Shown here: one piece after another, positions 8,520 to 16,249 of the stretch
Position numbering within the stretch: position 1 is the stretch's first letter
How the letters are laid out: each line of letters opens with the position of its first letter
DNA from: Gemmatimonadota bacterium
GTDB lineage: Bacteria > Gemmatimonadota > Gemmatimonadetes > Gemmatimonadales > Gemmatimonadaceae
Reading direction: 5' to 3'
DNA length: 64,000 bases
Assembly (NCBI GenBank): GCA_027307165.1
Contig: DAHUXM010000018.1
Span: forward strand, 124,001 to 188,000
Translations under genes and position numbers: made by a program
Notes under the pieces: model-generated
Told to the model about the DNA's origin: nothing
What the model saw: the letters and a program-made list of their open reading frames with translations, nothing else
Databases searched by the model: none

Positions 8520-8539
8520 GCACTCACTCTCTCGTAAAC

Positions 8540-9592
8540 ATGGCAAGCGAACCCGGTAGCAAGCGCAAGATCATCATCCCCATCGTCATAGTAGTTGCGG
8601 TCGTCGCGGCGATATGGGGCTTCAGGACGTGGAGTTATTCACGCAGTCATGAGAGCACTGACGACGCGCAGGTGGACGGGCACATCGTTCCCGTGCTCGC
8701 CAAGGTTGGCGGCTACGTGACCAGCGTCGCCGCGGACGAGAATCAACACGTGAACGAGAATCAGATTCTCGTGACACTGGACGACGCGGAGTATCGCGTT
8801 CGTGTCGAATCGGCGCAGGCCGATCTCGCCGCGGCGGAGGGCGTCGCCGGAACCAGAACGACCGAGGGTCAGGCTGAAGGCCAGGTGGCCACCGCGTCGG
8901 GGCAGCGGTCGCAGCTCGATGCGCAGGTCATCGCGGCGCAGGCTGCCAACACGAACGCGCAGGCGAATCTGACGCGAATGAAGGACCTGGCAGCGAAGCA
9001 GATCGTGTCCAGGCAGCAGCTCGATGCTGCGCAGGCAGCAGCAGCAGCGGCCGAAGCGCAGTTGCTCGCGGCGCAGCGCCAGGTCACGACAGCTGGTTCG
9101 CAGATATCGACCGCGCAGGCCGGCGTGCGGATCGCCGAAGCACGGTCGAGCGCCGCACAGGCAGCGCTGGACAACGCGAAGCTGCAGCTGAGCTACACTC
9201 GCATCACGGCCCCCGCTAGCGGTCTCGTTGCGCGCAAGCAGGTCGAGGTCGGTCAGTTGGTGACAGCCGGCCAGCCTGTGATGAGCATCGTGGCGGACAC
9301 GGGCATGTGGGTGACGGCGAACTTCAAGGAGACGCAGCTCAACGACATAAAGGTCGGCCAGCCGGTCGAATTCGACGTCGATGCCTACGGCGGCTGCACT
9401 GCACGCGGGAAGGTCGAGAGCCTGAGCGGCGCGACTGGCGCAAAGTTCGCGCTTCTGCCGCCTGACAACGCGACCGGGAACTTCACCAAGGTCGTTCAGC
9501 GCGTGCCGATACGCATCGCTGTAACGAAGGGGTGCCCCGATCACCCTTTACGGCCCGGCCTTTCGGTAAACGTCCACGTAGCGACCCAGTAG
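8540..9592 (+). CDS. HlyD/EmrA-type membrane fusion protein
   Basis: 350 residues: short cytoplasmic start, one membrane helix (IIIPIVIVVAVVAAIWGF), biotinyl-lipoyl half-motifs DDAQVDGHIVPVLAKVGGYV and LSYTRITAPASGLVARK.VEVGQLV, and between them a long alanine/glutamine-rich coiled-coil hairpin (about residues 90-205). The N-terminal anchor and 'STDDAQVDG' are the EmrA pattern, which partners an MFS (EmrB) transporter. No EmrB or ABC/RND transporter follows: the next gene is a sigma factor. The inner-membrane pump must be encoded elsewhere or has been lost. Confidence 0.9.
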   Translation: MASEPGSKRKIIIPIVIVVAVVAAIWGFRTWSYSRSHESTDDAQVDGHIVPVLAKVGGYVTSVAADENQHVNENQILVTLDDAEYRVRVESAQADLAAAEGVAGTRTTEGQAEGQVATASGQRSQLDAQVIAAQAANTNAQANLTRMKDLAAKQIVSRQQLDAAQAAAAAAEAQLLAAQRQVTTAGSQISTAQAGVRIAEARSSAAQAALDNAKLQLSYTRITAPASGLVARKQVEVGQLVTAGQPVMSIVADTGMWVTANFKETQLNDIKVGQPVEFDVDAYGGCTARGKVESLSGATGAKFALLPPDNATGNFTKVVQRVPIRIAVTKGCPDHPLRPGLSVNVHVATQ

Positions 9593-9709
9593 CGCACGAG
9601 GTAAATGCACCCGGTAGCGCGGTAAGTGATGGCGCTGGGCAGGCGGGCGGTCCGCCGGGGTTTAGATTTCCCGGCGGTGCCCCCACCCCCGAGCCCCTCT
9701 ACTCAACGC

Positions 9710-10261
9710 GTGAACGAGCCGTCGCGTAATTCTTCTGACGAGCGGTTACTGACCGCCGCTGCCCAGCGGGGGGACCAGGCGGCGTTCGGAATGCTCGTAC
9801 AGTTGCATTCAAAGCGTGCGTATGCGGTCGCACGGGCGATTGTGACAGTGCACGAAGATGCGGAGGATGCTGTTCAGGAAGCTTTCGTCCGCGCGTATCA
9901 GGCGCTGGACAGATTCAATCTGGAGCAGTCGTTTGGACCGTGGCTCAACCGGATCGTGGCCAACGCGGCACTGGATCTTGCAAGGCGACGGAAGGTACGC
10001 ACAACTGATGAGCTGCACGAATCGCTCGCGGGAAGCTTTCGTGATCCTGGTGAAGCGGACGAGCTTCGACGCCGGTTGGGTGAAGCACTGGCGCAATTGC
10101 CTGAACGCATGAGATCGGTGCTGGTCTTGCACGATATAGAAGGGTTCGCACACTCCGAGATAGGAAAGACTCTCGGGATACCGGAAGGAACGGCGCGATC
10201 TGACCTGCACCACGCTCGACAGCGGCTGCGGGGAATGTTGCGCGACTTGAGGAACGACTGA
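9710..10261 (+). CDS. ECF (RpoE-like) RNA polymerase sigma factor
   Basis: About 183 residues from a GTG at 9710. Region 2 is seen in RGDQAAFGMLVQLHSKRAYAVARAI, EDAEDAVQEAFVRAYQAL and FGPWLNRIVANAALDLARRR; region 4 in LPERMRSVLVLHDIEGFAHSEIGKTLGIPEGTARSDLHHAR. No region 1.1 or 3. The frame is open back to 9626 (GTG-ATG), but those 28 residues are proline-rich and unlike the family, so the later GTG is preferred; the exact start is uncertain. Its stop overlaps the start of the next gene (TGATG), the usual arrangement with an anti-sigma factor. Confidence 0.92.
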   Translation: MNEPSRNSSDERLLTAAAQRGDQAAFGMLVQLHSKRAYAVARAIVTVHEDAEDAVQEAFVRAYQALDRFNLEQSFGPWLNRIVANAALDLARRRKVRTTDELHESLAGSFRDPGEADELRRRLGEALAQLPERMRSVLVLHDIEGFAHSEIGKTLGIPEGTARSDLHHARQRLRGMLRDLRND

Positions 10262-10656
10262 TGACGGACAACCAGATCAGGCTCGACGAGCCGCTGCCCA
10301 ACAAGGTGATCGCGACCGTGCGCGACATGTATGCTCCGCCTGACGGCGACGCGTACTGGAGTGTGCTCGAGTCGCGCATAATGGCGCGCATCGGTGACTC
10401 TGCAGCAGGCCGCTGGTGGATGGTGGTCGGGAGCTGGGCGCGCGGTGGTCTCGTTGCTGCCGCTGCGATCATAGTGGCAGCGGTCGTCGGCGCGTTGCTG
10501 ATTCAGGCACACGATCAGGAGCTTCGCACGGCCTATGAGTCGGCCACACAGCCCAGCATCACGCAACAGGTAACCGTGCCGACTGGAGCGCTGAGCGAGC
10601 GTGATGGTCCGGACACGCGTGGCGCTACCTTCCGCGACGTAATCTCCTCTCACTAG
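10261..10656 (+). CDS. putative one-helix anti-sigma factor
   Basis: 131 residues, no recognised domain. A cytoplasmic N-terminal segment of about 60 residues (DEPLPNKVIATVRDMYAPPDGDAYWSVLESRIMARI) precedes one membrane helix near residues 62-82 (GLVAAAAIIVAAVVGALLIQ) and a short periplasmic tail. Size, topology and the TGATG overlap with the sigma gene fit an anti-sigma factor. No zinc HxxxCxxC motif is present, so it is not a ZAS-type protein. The role is inferred from position and topology. Confidence 0.65.
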   Translation: MTDNQIRLDEPLPNKVIATVRDMYAPPDGDAYWSVLESRIMARIGDSAAGRWWMVVGSWARGGLVAAAAIIVAAVVGALLIQAHDQELRTAYESATQPSITQQVTVPTGALSERDGPDTRGATFRDVISSH

Positions 10657-10662
10657 CACTTG

Positions 10663-11070
10663 ATGCAACAGTCCAAGCTGGTCGCAGGTCTGGTGATCAT
10701 TGGCGCATTCATCGCCGGCGGCGCCATTGGCGTGGCCGGTGATCGCGCGTTGCGCCCGAACAACCCAAGCGGACCAGTCGACTCCCGCACCTTCTGGAAT
10801 CGCACCGCAACGGAGTGGGGACTGACCTCGGCCCAACGAGCGGTCGTCGACTCGCTGATGGACGCACAGCGGAAAAAAATCTCCGCGATCTACAAGCCGC
10901 TCCGCCCGACGCTGGACTCGGCGGATGCGCTCGCCCACCTCGTGAGCGACAGCACCCAGGACGCGCTTCGCCGCGTCCTCAATCCCGACCAGCAGAAAAA
11001 GCTCGACGCCTTGCGCGCCGAGATGCGGAAGCACGACGCCGCGCGCCGCGCGCGACGGATGAAGATGTAG
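10663..11070 (+). CDS. CnrX/Spy-like periplasmic metal- or stress-sensing protein
   Basis: 135 residues: one N-terminal membrane anchor (KLVAGLVIIGAFIAGGAIGV) and an all-helical periplasmic part with the LTxxQ-type element LTSAQRAVVDSLMDAQRKKISA and a second NPDQQKKLDALRAEMRKHDAARRARRMKM. This is the heavy-metal resistance/CpxP/Spy fold family that includes CnrX and ZraP. The ATG at 10663 is preferred to the TTG one codon upstream. It follows the sigma and anti-sigma genes by 6 bp, recalling the CnrYXH layout in which the periplasmic sensor controls release of the sigma factor. Metal binding is not shown by the sequence. Confidence 0.7.
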   Translation: MQQSKLVAGLVIIGAFIAGGAIGVAGDRALRPNNPSGPVDSRTFWNRTATEWGLTSAQRAVVDSLMDAQRKKISAIYKPLRPTLDSADALAHLVSDSTQDALRRVLNPDQQKKLDALRAEMRKHDAARRARRMKM

Positions 11071-11085
11071 GATGCGTGGCTAAGA

Positions 11086-11193
11086 GTCGTCGTTCCCGCG
11101 AAAGCGGGAACCCATCTGCTGCCGACCAGCTCCTCGCATTCATCGCCTCCAAAGATCGATAACATGGGCCCCCGCTTTCGCGGGGGTGACGAT
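11086..11193. repeat. paired-palindrome (REPIN-like) element, copy 1
   Basis: Two hairpins built on TTCCCGCGAAAGCGGGAA, in inverted orientation, enclose about 50 bp (CATCTGCTGCCGACCAGC ... GATAACATGG). A homologous pair with the same core lies at 34484-34590 and a single hairpin at 44804-44831. It sits 15 bp after the stop of the CnrX-like gene. Such REP-like pairs are usually non-autonomous and moved by RAYT transposases; one RAYT is present at 48281-49162, but its link to this family is not established. Confidence 0.85.
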
Positions 11194-11252
11194 TTCGTGG
11201 TTGCCTGCGCAACCCCCGTCGAAAAACGTTGACGGCGGCGCGATATTACTGG

Positions 11253-12407
11253 ATGACACAAAGTGCGCAGCGGCAGGTTCCACCGTCGATCGGCGCAAAG
11301 CCCGACCTCCATACCTTCGAGCACCACTGGCAGGATGAGGCCGACGCGGCCTACCTGTACGACATCCTGGCCGACCTCGAAAAGGATAGTCACAAAAGTG
11401 ATGTCTTCCGCCGACTCTCGGCGGTCGAAAGCCGGCATCTCGAGATCTGGGCAAGGCTGATCCGCGAGAACGGCGGAACTCCAAAACAATTCAGGCCCAC
11501 CGCCCGCACTCGATTGCTCGCGATTCTCGGCAAGCTGCTGGGACCCGGTTTTCTGCTTCCCATGCTGCTCGCCGAGGAAGGACGCGAGGTGAAGGGCTAC
11601 ATGGACATGCACCGCGCAACGCCGCACGGTGCACCGGGCGGCTCGGAAGCCTTGCTACTGGCGCGCGAATCCGCCGAGCACGCCACCGAGCTTTCCGCGA
11701 TTACCGGGACCAGCGAGGAGCCGTGGCATCGGAAGGGATCGGGCGGATTCCTGCGTAACACGGTTTACGGCTTCAACGACGGTCTCACGGCGAACTTCGG
11801 CCTCGTCGCCGGCGTACTCGGGGCCGCCGCTGCGTCACCACAGCACATGGTGATCGTCGCTGGCGTCGCCGGACTGATCGCAGACGCGTTGTCGATGGGC
11901 TCCAGCGGTTATCTCGCGGCCAAGAGCGAGCAGGAAGTGTATCAGCACGAGATCGAGATGGAGCGCGACGAGATTGCGCTGATGCCCGAAGTGGAGCGTG
12001 ACGAGCTCGCGCTCATGTATGAGGCCAAGGGGATGGAACGCGGTGTCGCCGAACAGCTCGCGCAGGAGATCATGCACGATCCCGCGCGCATGCTCCGCGA
12101 GCAGGTTCGCGAAGAGCTCGAGATCGGCGAGCCAAACATGTCGCCGCTGCGCGAGGCGTGGCTGACCGGAGGCGCAACTGCGATTGGTGCGTTGATACCG
12201 GTTCTGCCCTTCTTCTTTCTGAGCGGGCGGTCGGCAGTAATAACATCGTTCGTAATCGCGATGGCGAGCCATTTCTTCGTTGGCGGCTTGAGATCTGTTT
12301 TCACTGGCCGCGGGTTGTTCCGGTCCGGGTTCGACATGTTCGTCGTCGGGCTCGGCGTCGCGGCCGTCGGCTACTACGCGGGAGAATGGGTGGCACATCT
12401 GCTATGA
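11253..12407 (+). CDS. mbfA: erythrin-VIT iron exporter (membrane-bound ferritin A)
   Basis: 384 residues with two parts. The N-terminal ferritin-like domain (about residues 15-140) keeps acidic and histidine ligands: FEHHWQDEADAAYLYDIL, AVESRHLEIW, AEEGREVKGY and ESAEHATEL. The C-terminal part is a VIT1/CCC1 domain (NTVYGFNDGLTANFGLVAGV, GVAGLIADALSMGSSGYLAAKSEQE, then three or four helices to the end), the family that moves Fe2+ or Mn2+ across membranes. In MbfA the ferritin domain senses iron and the VIT domain exports it. ATG at 11253 is preferred to a TTG at 11229. Overlaps the next gene by ATGA. Confidence 0.88.
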   Translation: MTQSAQRQVPPSIGAKPDLHTFEHHWQDEADAAYLYDILADLEKDSHKSDVFRRLSAVESRHLEIWARLIRENGGTPKQFRPTARTRLLAILGKLLGPGFLLPMLLAEEGREVKGYMDMHRATPHGAPGGSEALLLARESAEHATELSAITGTSEEPWHRKGSGGFLRNTVYGFNDGLTANFGLVAGVLGAAAASPQHMVIVAGVAGLIADALSMGSSGYLAAKSEQEVYQHEIEMERDEIALMPEVERDELALMYEAKGMERGVAEQLAQEIMHDPARMLREQVREELEIGEPNMSPLREAWLTGGATAIGALIPVLPFFFLSGRSAVITSFVIAMASHFFVGGLRSVFTGRGLFRSGFDMFVVGLGVAAVGYYAGEWVAHLL

Positions 12408-12886
12408 TGAAGATCACACACGCAGCGCTCGCGTTACTCGTTGCAGGCGCGACAGGATGCGTCCTTGTCGCCGGCAACAGCGGCAGTTTTTCGGCATATC
12501 CGACGGACTCGCAGCGGATCGAGGCGCGTTCCGAGATTGCCAGCATGATGGACGCATCCGCGCGCGCCTGGACGAGGGGCGATCTGGATGGTTTCATGGA
12601 CTCGTACGAACCCGGCAGCGGGATTACTTACGTGACACCGACCGGCGTGGTGCACGGCCGCGATGCGATTCGCGCGCGATACGCACCGCGCTTCGCTCGT
12701 GGAGCGCGACAGGATTCGCTTTCGTTCGAGAACCTCGAGGTGGATCTGCTCGCGCCGGATCTCGCGAACGTCATCGCATACTACCGATTAAGTCGTGGCG
12801 ACTCGACTACGGCTCGCGGTCCGACGAGCCTCGTGATGCGCAGGCGTGACGGACAGTGGCGCATCATCCACGACCACTCTTCGTGA
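12404..12886 (+). CDS. NTF2-like (SnoaL/DUF4440) lipoprotein
   Basis: 160 residues. The start MMKITHAALALLVAGATGC looks like a lipoprotein signal with Cys19 as the acylation site (ATG-C, a weaker lipobox). The rest is an NTF2-like cone fold: IASMMDASARAWTRGDLDGFMDSYEPGSGITYV, THGRDAIRARYAP, and a final strand GQWRIIHDHSS as in DUF4440/SnoaL proteins of unknown ligand. Its start codon overlaps the mbfA stop (ATGA), so it is co-transcribed with the iron exporter. Function unknown. Confidence 0.8.
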   Translation: MMKITHAALALLVAGATGCVLVAGNSGSFSAYPTDSQRIEARSEIASMMDASARAWTRGDLDGFMDSYEPGSGITYVTPTGVVHGRDAIRARYAPRFARGARQDSLSFENLEVDLLAPDLANVIAYYRLSRGDSTTARGPTSLVMRRRDGQWRIIHDHSS

Positions 12887-13029
12887 TACACTGAGAGTCC
12901 GGACGGGCGCTCTGTCGCTGCGGTTCTAGGAACCGTCGGGCCCGGCCCAAGGCAGCCGAGAATTAACGACGCGAGAGACTGGTGCGTCGAACTTGCGTTA
13001 CGCACGGCCGATCCAATCCGGAGAACCTG

Positions 13030-14784
13030 ATGCAGCAGGCGTTGCACAGCCTTTCAGTAAGACGTCTCGCCATTGCGCTCGTGTGCGCCGCATGTGCACG
13101 GAGCACCGGCGCGCTGCACGTCGACGTTCGGCCGCTTGCCGACGGCCCGCGTGAGATGACGCGCGAGCAGCAGGTTCGGCAGGTCGTGAACCGGCTCACA
13201 TTCGGCGCGCGTCCAGGCGATTATGCTCGCGTACGTGACATGGGCGTGGATAGATGGGTCGGCGAGCAGCTCGCGCCCGATGCGATCGATGACGACAACG
13301 CGGAACAGTTCCTCTCCCGCTATCCGTCGATCTTCCAGGACGAGACGACTCTGGCGCGCATTTACGGTGCCCCCGCCGACCTGCGCAAGGCGGGAGGCGC
13401 ATTGCCCGACACCGCTGCGATCCGTGCCGCCGACAAGGCATCGAATCGGGTAATCACGGAGCTTCGAGAGGCGAAGATCGCGCGCGCAGTTCTGAGCGAG
13501 CGTCAGCTTCGCGAAGTGATGACCGACTTCTGGGAAAACCATTTTTCGATCTACGCAGATAAGGGCGCCGACAGGTACATGCTTGTCGCGTTCGACGATT
13601 CGGTGCGTGCTCACGCGCTCGGCAACTTTCGCGCACTTCTTGGCGTAGTCGCACATTCCCCTGCGATGCTGTACTACCTGGACAACTGGACCAGCAGAGC
13701 CGACAGCGATCGGGTAACTCTGGCCGAGGTGGACGCGTATCGCAAGCGAGCCGTTGCAGAAGCGAAGTACGAGAAGACGACGGGTGAAGTGTTCATCGAC
13801 CGCGCCGGCCGTATAACGATCGGCAACCCCAATGTGCGACCACCCGCGCCGTATCACCCAAGCGTCCGGCACGGTAAAGGGCTCAACGAGAATTACGGAC
13901 GTGAGCTGATGGAGCTGCACACACTCGGTGTCGACGGCGGGTATACCCAGGAAGATGTGATCGAGGCGGCGCGAATTCTGACCGGGTGGACGATCCGCGA
14001 TCCGAATCATGTGGGCGCATTCTACTTCAACGCAGCAATGCACGACGCAGGTCAGAAGGAGTTTCTCGGCAACAATTTCCCGGCGGGACACGGCGAGGAC
14101 GAAGGCGAGCGATTGCTGGACATCATCGCCGCCCGACCAGCCACGGCACACTTCATTGCAGAGAAACTCTGCCGTAGATTCGTCAGCGATTCGCCGTCGA
14201 CGGATCTCGTGAACCGTGCAGCAGCTACGTTCATGCGCAGCAACGGGAATATTGCCGAAGTGATGCGGACCATAATCGGCTCGCCCCAGTTCTTCGCAAG
14301 CACTACGTACCGCGCAAAGGTCAAGTCGCCATTCGAAGTGGTCGTCGGCACATTGCGCGCGCTGGACGCTACTCCCGATACACTTCAGCGCGATGTGCAG
14401 GCAGTCGCGCGTCTGGGCGAGCCGCTGTGGGGACACATTGCGCCAGACGGATATCCCGAGACCGGCGACGCATGGCTCAATACGGGATCGATCCTCAATC
14501 GCATCAACTTCGGAATACAGGTCGCCGCCGGCCAGATTCCGGGCGCATCGCTCAAGACCTGGCCAGCGGCGCCGGCCCTTGTGAGCGCGCCACACCAGGT
14601 GCAGGTGGACAGTGTCGTGTCGATTCTGTTTGGTGGCGACGTGTCGCCGCAGACCCGACGCATTCTGGATGAAGGCAACAATCCGATGCTGGGGGCAGCG
14701 CCCAATGTTGCGCGAGCGAACCAGAACCAACTCGCACAGCTGCTTGGTCTTGCGCTTGGTGCGCCGGAATTCCAGAGGCACTGA
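13030..14784 (+). CDS. DUF1800 family secreted protein (no DUF1501 partner here)
   Basis: 584 residues. A signal peptide (MQQALHSLSVRRLAIALVCAAC) precedes the family block: QQVRQVVNRLTFGARPGDYARV, VMTDFWENHFSIY, GVVAHSPAMLYYLDN, GLNENYGRELMELHTLGVDGG with YTQEDVIEAARILTGW, and SPQFFASTTYRAKVKSPFEVVVGTLRAL. DUF1800 has no settled activity; in many planctomycete and gemmatimonad genomes it is paired with a DUF1501 protein. Here the next gene is a permease, so this copy stands alone. GGAGA six bases before the ATG supports the start. The 287 bp after it (14785-15071) hold no convincing gene. Confidence 0.9.
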   Translation: MQQALHSLSVRRLAIALVCAACARSTGALHVDVRPLADGPREMTREQQVRQVVNRLTFGARPGDYARVRDMGVDRWVGEQLAPDAIDDDNAEQFLSRYPSIFQDETTLARIYGAPADLRKAGGALPDTAAIRAADKASNRVITELREAKIARAVLSERQLREVMTDFWENHFSIYADKGADRYMLVAFDDSVRAHALGNFRALLGVVAHSPAMLYYLDNWTSRADSDRVTLAEVDAYRKRAVAEAKYEKTTGEVFIDRAGRITIGNPNVRPPAPYHPSVRHGKGLNENYGRELMELHTLGVDGGYTQEDVIEAARILTGWTIRDPNHVGAFYFNAAMHDAGQKEFLGNNFPAGHGEDEGERLLDIIAARPATAHFIAEKLCRRFVSDSPSTDLVNRAAATFMRSNGNIAEVMRTIIGSPQFFASTTYRAKVKSPFEVVVGTLRALDATPDTLQRDVQAVARLGEPLWGHIAPDGYPETGDAWLNTGSILNRINFGIQVAAGQIPGASLKTWPAAPALVSAPHQVQVDSVVSILFGGDVSPQTRRILDEGNNPMLGAAPNVARANQNQLAQLLGLALGAPEFQRH

Positions 14785-15071
14785 GGGTCACGACGGGCGG
14801 CATCAGTCCATGCTATGCGGCGCGATTGCGGCCGTGATGCGCGCCAGTCGCGGGTCAGCAGAGTTGCAGGGGGCGGCATATCATGACGGTCTGTTTGACG
14901 CGCAGGAACGGTGCATGCAGTCAGCCCTGGAGTCGGACGTTATGGACATGGCACGCCTGTAGGGCAGCCCCCTACACCTGAAAGTGGGACTTGCCCGACA
15001 GTCGCAAGCCGATGCGAGTGGTATGATTCCGAATCACCGTTGACGCGAGAATGTGATTTGCGGTCATCACG

Positions 15072-16187
15072 ATGTGTGCCTTGAAGCAATCGGACGAGAC
15101 CGGACACGTTGCGCTGGAGGATATCGCGCCGCGCGATATGACCGCTCCCGCGACGGCACTCGCTCCGCCGCACGGGTCCCCGGATGCGGTGTCAGCGCGT
15201 TACCGCAGGCGCGCCGGAGCGTTCATCGCGATCCTCGCTATCGGAATCATCATCGCGATTCGCCACTACATCCCAGGGCTCCTGGGTGCGGCGATTCTCT
15301 ACGTCCTATGCGTGCGCGCATATCGTCGGCTGGCCAGCCGCATGCGCCCGAAAAGGGCTGCGCTGGTAGTCGCACTGGCAATGGCAACCCTGTTTCTCAT
15401 TCCTATAGTGTGGCTCGGCGGAGTGGCGCTTGCGCAGTTTCCCGACACGGTCGCTCGTGTAGTCCAGAGCACGACTTTCCGTCGTCTCGCCGAGCTTCAG
15501 ATCGGTTCCTTCGACGTTGGCGCGCAGTTCTCGCGAATGCTGGAGTCGCTTGCGACGTCCGCACCGAAGCAGGTCTTTTCGCTCGCGGGGAGTGTCACAC
15601 GCGGCATTCTGAATCTTCTGATCGCGACTGTCGGCCTCTATTACCTGTTGTATCGAGCCGATGACGTGTGGGCGCGCGTTCGGCCCCTCATTCCATTTTC
15701 TGCAGCGGGTGCGGATGCACTTCGGTTGCGTTTTGGCCTCGTGACGGAGGCGACCCTGCTCGGCATGCTCGCAACAGGAATGGCACAGGGCACGACGGTT
15801 GGCCTCGCATTCTGGATCGTGGGTCTTCCCAACCCCATCGTGTGGGGGATGGCAACGGCCATTGCGTCCATCTTCCCGATTCTCGGCAGCGCGCTCGTCT
15901 GGGGGCCGGGAGTGCTCGTCCTTCTTGCAAACGAGCGCTACGGCGCGGCTGCGGTGCTCGCGCTCATCGGCGGCATCGTGGCATCCAACATCGACAACAT
16001 CATCCGGCCACTGATCTATCGCCGCGTGTCGGGCATTCATCCATTGGCGACCCTGGTCGGTGCGTTCGCGGGAGTCGAACTGATGGGAATCACCGGACTC
16101 CTGATGGGACCTCTCGCAATTTCGTACCTGTTCGAGCTGCTGCGCCTGTATGAGAGTGAGTTCGGTGAGCTGGCGACACAGCAGTAA
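15072..16187 (+). CDS. AI-2E family transporter (PF01594)
   Basis: 371 residues, about eight membrane helices. It starts with a 45-residue hydrophilic region, a first helix pair (FIAILAIGIIIAIRHYIPGLLGAAILYVLC), a long extramembrane helix region (residues 120-180), then the conserved C-terminal half: ATLLGMLATGMAQGTTVGLAFWIVGLP, IASIFPILGSALVWGPGV, NIDNIIRPLIYRRVSGIHPLATLVGAFAG. These are the PF01594 hallmarks. Known members export AI-2 or act as Na+/H+ antiporters; the substrate here cannot be told. Confidence 0.9.
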   Translation: MCALKQSDETGHVALEDIAPRDMTAPATALAPPHGSPDAVSARYRRRAGAFIAILAIGIIIAIRHYIPGLLGAAILYVLCVRAYRRLASRMRPKRAALVVALAMATLFLIPIVWLGGVALAQFPDTVARVVQSTTFRRLAELQIGSFDVGAQFSRMLESLATSAPKQVFSLAGSVTRGILNLLIATVGLYYLLYRADDVWARVRPLIPFSAAGADALRLRFGLVTEATLLGMLATGMAQGTTVGLAFWIVGLPNPIVWGMATAIASIFPILGSALVWGPGVLVLLANERYGAAAVLALIGGIVASNIDNIIRPLIYRRVSGIHPLATLVGAFAGVELMGITGLLMGPLAISYLFELLRLYESEFGELATQQ

Positions 16188-16249
16188 GCACTCGATTCTT
16201 TCGCGGCTGGCTCGCTAGCCACAACCACACCCAATTTCCGGAGGCCTGC

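Noticed and set aside
9898-11034. 378-residue open frame on the minus strand over the sigma/anti-sigma genes
   Set aside because: Shadow of overlapping real genes with motifs on the plus strand.
11086-11193. Bidirectional intrinsic terminator
   Set aside because: Hairpins lack T-tracts on either strand; repeated copies with a shared core show it is a mobile-type repeat.
13054-14781. 575-residue open frame antisense to the first DUF1800 gene
   Set aside because: GC-rich shadow; the sense frame has family motifs, a signal peptide and a ribosome site.
14785-15071. Small gene in the gap between DUF1800 and the AI-2E permease
   Set aside because: Open frames there lack a ribosome site and any recognisable sequence; composition fits intergenic DNA.
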